The notes beneath the pieces are model-generated. The model did no database searches and was not told the DNA's origin. It saw nothing but the letters and a program-made list of their open reading frames with translations. Of a stretch of 10,527 nt of DNA, positions 8,522 to 10,527 are shown piece by piece; position 1 is the stretch's first letter, and each line of letters begins with the position of its first letter. Origin of the DNA: Anaeromyxobacteraceae bacterium (GTDB taxonomy: Bacteria > Myxococcota > Myxococcia > Myxococcales > Anaeromyxobacteraceae); NCBI GenBank assembly GCA_027349605.1, contig DAIEMM010000332.1:1-10527 (forward strand). Reading direction: 5' to 3'. A program made the position numbers and the translations under genes.

Positions 8522-9274
8522 CTAGCGTTCCCGCTTCGCCAGGAGCACCCGCGCCGCCTCCCGGACGACCGGGTGGAGCGTCCCGTCCCCCGCGATCTCC
8601 TCGACCAGTCCCGCCGGAAGCGTGGGCAGGATGTGGAGCGCGATCTCGGTCTCGACGTAGGGATTCCGGACCAGGGCCCGGCGCACCGCCTGCCGGTTGC
8701 GGAATCGCGGGTCCTCGTGGAGCGCCCGGAGCGCCTCGGGACGCACCGGACGGCGAGCGGCGATGCGCGCCGCCACGGTCTCGGTGACGAGCGGGTTCTG
8801 CAGGAGCTCCCGGAGGACCGAGGGGTCCCCCTCCGCGGCGAGGCGCGCCAGGAGATCCGGGTCGCGCCGGAGGCGCGCGAAGGACTTCTTGTGACCGAGC
8901 GTGAGACGGGCGACCAACGGGTCGGCCTTGTCCCGCGGTTCCTGGTAGGCACGGAGCGGGCCGGGGGCGAGGAACAGGGAGGCCACGTGGGGCAGGGCGC
9001 GCTCCCGGGCCTCGGCGTAGGCCGCCGCCCTCCACTCGTAGTCGATGGCGGAGGCCGGGTCCCGGAGGGCCTGGCCGATCGCCGCGACGGCGGGCGTTCC
9101 CCATTCCTGGGCGCCGGAGGAGATGAGCGCCGCGAGCAGCGACACGCCCTCCGCGGCGGACATCCGGGACAGCTGGCGCGCCGCCGAGCCGGCCCGCATG
9201 GCCCCCTCGGGGAGCGCGCAGAGCCTCCTGGCGAAGGCCTCGGCCCGGGACGAGGCCAGGTCCCGTCCGGCCAC
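8522..9274 (-). CDS. Helical-repeat (HEAT/LRV-like) protein of unknown function
   Basis: The 250-residue product has no membrane segment or signal peptide that I can see. Its C-terminal half (from about residue 130) is built of short amphipathic helices repeating every ~20-25 residues, with recurring patterns such as DPSVLRELLQNP, PEALRALHEDPRFRNRQAV and RRALVRNPYVETEIALHIL. That looks like a leucine-rich-variant or HEAT-type solenoid, usually a protein-binding scaffold. The start is GTG 9274, 2 bases after the stop of the upstream zinc-ribbon gene, with GAGGG 8 bases before it, so the two are probably translated together. I recall similar proteins beside zinc-ribbon proteins in myxobacterial and deltaproteobacterial genomes but could not search. 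No function is assigned. Confidence 0.8.
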   Translation of the reverse strand: MAGRDLASSRAEAFARRLCALPEGAMRAGSAARQLSRMSAAEGVSLLAALISSGAQEWGTPAVAAIGQALRDPASAIDYEWRAAAYAEARERALPHVASLFLAPGPLRAYQEPRDKADPLVARLTLGHKKSFARLRRDPDLLARLAAEGDPSVLRELLQNPLVTETVAARIAARRPVRPEALRALHEDPRFRNRQAVRRALVRNPYVETEIALHILPTLPAGLVEEIAGDGTLHPVVREAARVLLAKRER

Positions 9275-9276
9275 GG

Positions 9277-10527
9277 TCAGCGCCCTCGTTCGGGAAGGGT
9301 GTCCACGCGGAAGTGGAGGGTTCCGACGTCCCCCTCCGGGAGGGGAAGCACGGCCAGGAAGGGGAGAGCGGTGCCCGGTGCGAGCCCCCGCGGCGCCCGC
9401 GAGTCCACCTGCCGACGGAGAGCCGTCAGCCCTTCCGGCGACGTCACCGCGGCGAGCTCCTCGGCGCTGGGCACCGCGCCGGCGATCGCGGTCGCCGCTC
9501 CCAGCGGGGTGCCGCCTCGCTCCAGGACGACCCGGACGGTCACCGGCCCCTCGACGGGCTCGTGGGTGGCCCGGACGACGCCCCGCACGAAGATCACCGG
9601 CTGGCCATGGGAACCCTCGTAGACCCCGCTCGTGATGCCGCCCACGTCGACGTCCGAATGGCCGGCGCGCGGCCAGCGCAGGAGAGCCCCGATGCCGTCG
9701 CCTCGCCACCAGATCACGATTCCCAGGGTGACGAGGACCAGGGCTGCCAGCGACAGGACGTTCATCGCCAGCGCCTTGACCCGCGCAGGCCGCAGGTGGA
9801 GGGCCGAGGTGGGGGCGGCCGCGACGCGGCTGGCTGGTGGCTCCTGGGCGCCCGGGGTCGCGGGCGGTCCGCCTGGCGCCTCCTGCTCCCGGACATCCGG
9901 GCCGGGCGGAACCGGAGGAGGCACGGGGATCTCGTGGGTCACGTCGCCGGCCAGGGCGTCGAACTCCGGGTCCGGGCGCGCCGCGCCCGACGCGAGGTCG
10001 ACCTCCTGGAACCCGTCGGGCCCCACCTCGATGGCCTGGGACGCATCCGGGTCGCTCCACCGCGCCGCGACGTCGCGGACGGGAGTCGCACTCGGGGTCC
10101 GCTCCTCGAGCGCGAGACCTTCCTCGACCGGGCCGTCGATCCCGGGCAGGGGGGCCGGCGGGACGAGCCGCGCCCCGGTCCGCTCCAGATCGGAGAGGTC
10201 GGTCACGGGGAGCGACCCCATGAAGTCGGGATCCTGGAGCGGGGGCGCAGGAGGTGCCGGCTCCGCAGGCCCGCCTTGGTGCACGGGCGGTGCCTGGGTG
10301 GCGTAGGCGGCGAAGGGGTCGGCCTCGAGCGCGATCCCGACGGACGAGTCGGAGGATGCCCCGGCGACCTCGAGCACCCCGGTCGGCCACCCTCCGGTGC
10401 CGGTGGGTTCGGTGGTTTCCGGGGCGACCGGCGGTGGCTCGGGGGGCAGCGTCGGTCCCACCTGGAACGTCTGCCCGCAGCGGGAGCACCTGATCCGCGC
10501 GCCCCGGGGACCGACCTTCTCGTCGGC
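9277..10527 (-). CDS. Zinc-ribbon (MJ0042-type) and DUF3426-like one-helix membrane protein (partial, N-terminus beyond right edge)
   Basis: The frame is open to the right edge and 416 residues are visible. It begins inside a zinc ribbon: ADEKVGPRGARIRCSRCGQTFQV with Cys14 and Cys17 (visible numbering). The first Cys pair of the MJ0042 finger, and about 15 residues, should lie just outside. A long Pro/Glu/Asp-rich, probably disordered linker of about 225 residues follows. One transmembrane helix (ALAMNVLSLAALVLVTLGIVIWW, about residues 250-273) comes next. A ~140-residue domain then follows (VIFVRGVVRATHEPVEGPVTVRVVL...), resembling DUF3426 with its usual beta-sandwich pattern. The layout suggests a cytoplasmic zinc ribbon and linker with an external C-terminal domain. 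The precise role of the family is unknown. The downstream helical-repeat gene starts 2 bases after its stop. Confidence 0.85.
   Translation of the reverse strand, partial: ADEKVGPRGARIRCSRCGQTFQVGPTLPPEPPPVAPETTEPTGTGGWPTGVLEVAGASSDSSVGIALEADPFAAYATQAPPVHQGGPAEPAPPAPPLQDPDFMGSLPVTDLSDLERTGARLVPPAPLPGIDGPVEEGLALEERTPSATPVRDVAARWSDPDASQAIEVGPDGFQEVDLASGAARPDPEFDALAGDVTHEIPVPPPVPPGPDVREQEAPGGPPATPGAQEPPASRVAAAPTSALHLRPARVKALAMNVLSLAALVLVTLGIVIWWRGDGIGALLRWPRAGHSDVDVGGITSGVYEGSHGQPVIFVRGVVRATHEPVEGPVTVRVVLERGGTPLGAATAIAGAVPSAEELAAVTSPEGLTALRRQVDSRAPRGLAPGTALPFLAVLPLPEGDVGTLHFRVDTLPERGR

Noticed and set aside
9275..10489. Upstream extension of the helical-repeat gene as one 655-codon frame on the minus strand
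   Set aside because: The upper part is Arg/Pro/Gly-rich shadow of the zinc-ribbon gene; the repeat protein is better started at GTG 9274 with its own Shine-Dalgarno.

Overview
The window is very GC-rich (by eye above 70%), with G or C at nearly all third codon positions, genes packed with gaps of 0 to 66 bases, and GTG/TTG starts common. Gene content (ruvC, tatA, a zinc-ribbon/DUF3426-type protein, a DUF255 thioredoxin-fold protein with an N-terminal extension, archease with RtcB) points to a chromosomal segment of a Gram-negative, Myxococcota- or Desulfobacterota-like bacterium; the phylum is inference. There are no tRNA or rRNA genes, IS elements, CRISPR arrays or phage genes, and no stretch above 300 bases lacks a gene.

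Layout. 1-356 (-): 5' part of ruvC, running off the left edge. 423-1817 (-): 14-helix DHA2-type MFS exporter. 1845-3248 (+): MATE exporter, divergent from the MFS gene across 27 bases and interrupted by an in-frame TGA at 3117-3119. 3251-4432 (+): archease fused in frame to a shortened RtcB. 4429-5241 (+): SAM-methyltransferase-like protein overlapping the previous stop. 5293-7476 (+): DUF255/YyaL-type thioredoxin-fold protein. 7481-8251 (-): glycerophosphodiester phosphodiesterase. 8272-8520 (+): TatA. 8522-9274 (-): helical-repeat protein of unknown function. 9277-10527 (-): zinc-ribbon plus one-helix membrane protein, running off the right edge.

How they work together. The MATE, archease-RtcB and methyltransferase genes are stacked tightly enough for one operon, and the DUF255 gene follows after 51 bases with its own ribosome binding site. 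The two exporters share one divergent promoter region, and GDPD and tatA share another. The last two genes on the minus strand form a coupled pair.

The most unusual stretch is 3117-4375. The MATE gene has a premature stop before its last helix. The adjoining RtcB lacks its N-terminal ~90 residues, replaced by archease, and an internal block of roughly 125-135 residues that carries the His that forms the GMP adduct. The frame is preserved at both joins. The locus could be a decaying operon, a repurposed RNA-repair protein, or an assembly artefact. The second point of interest is a near-palindromic promoter-like element, GTTATGCTAAC, between GDPD and tatA that could fire both ways and give leaderless mRNAs.
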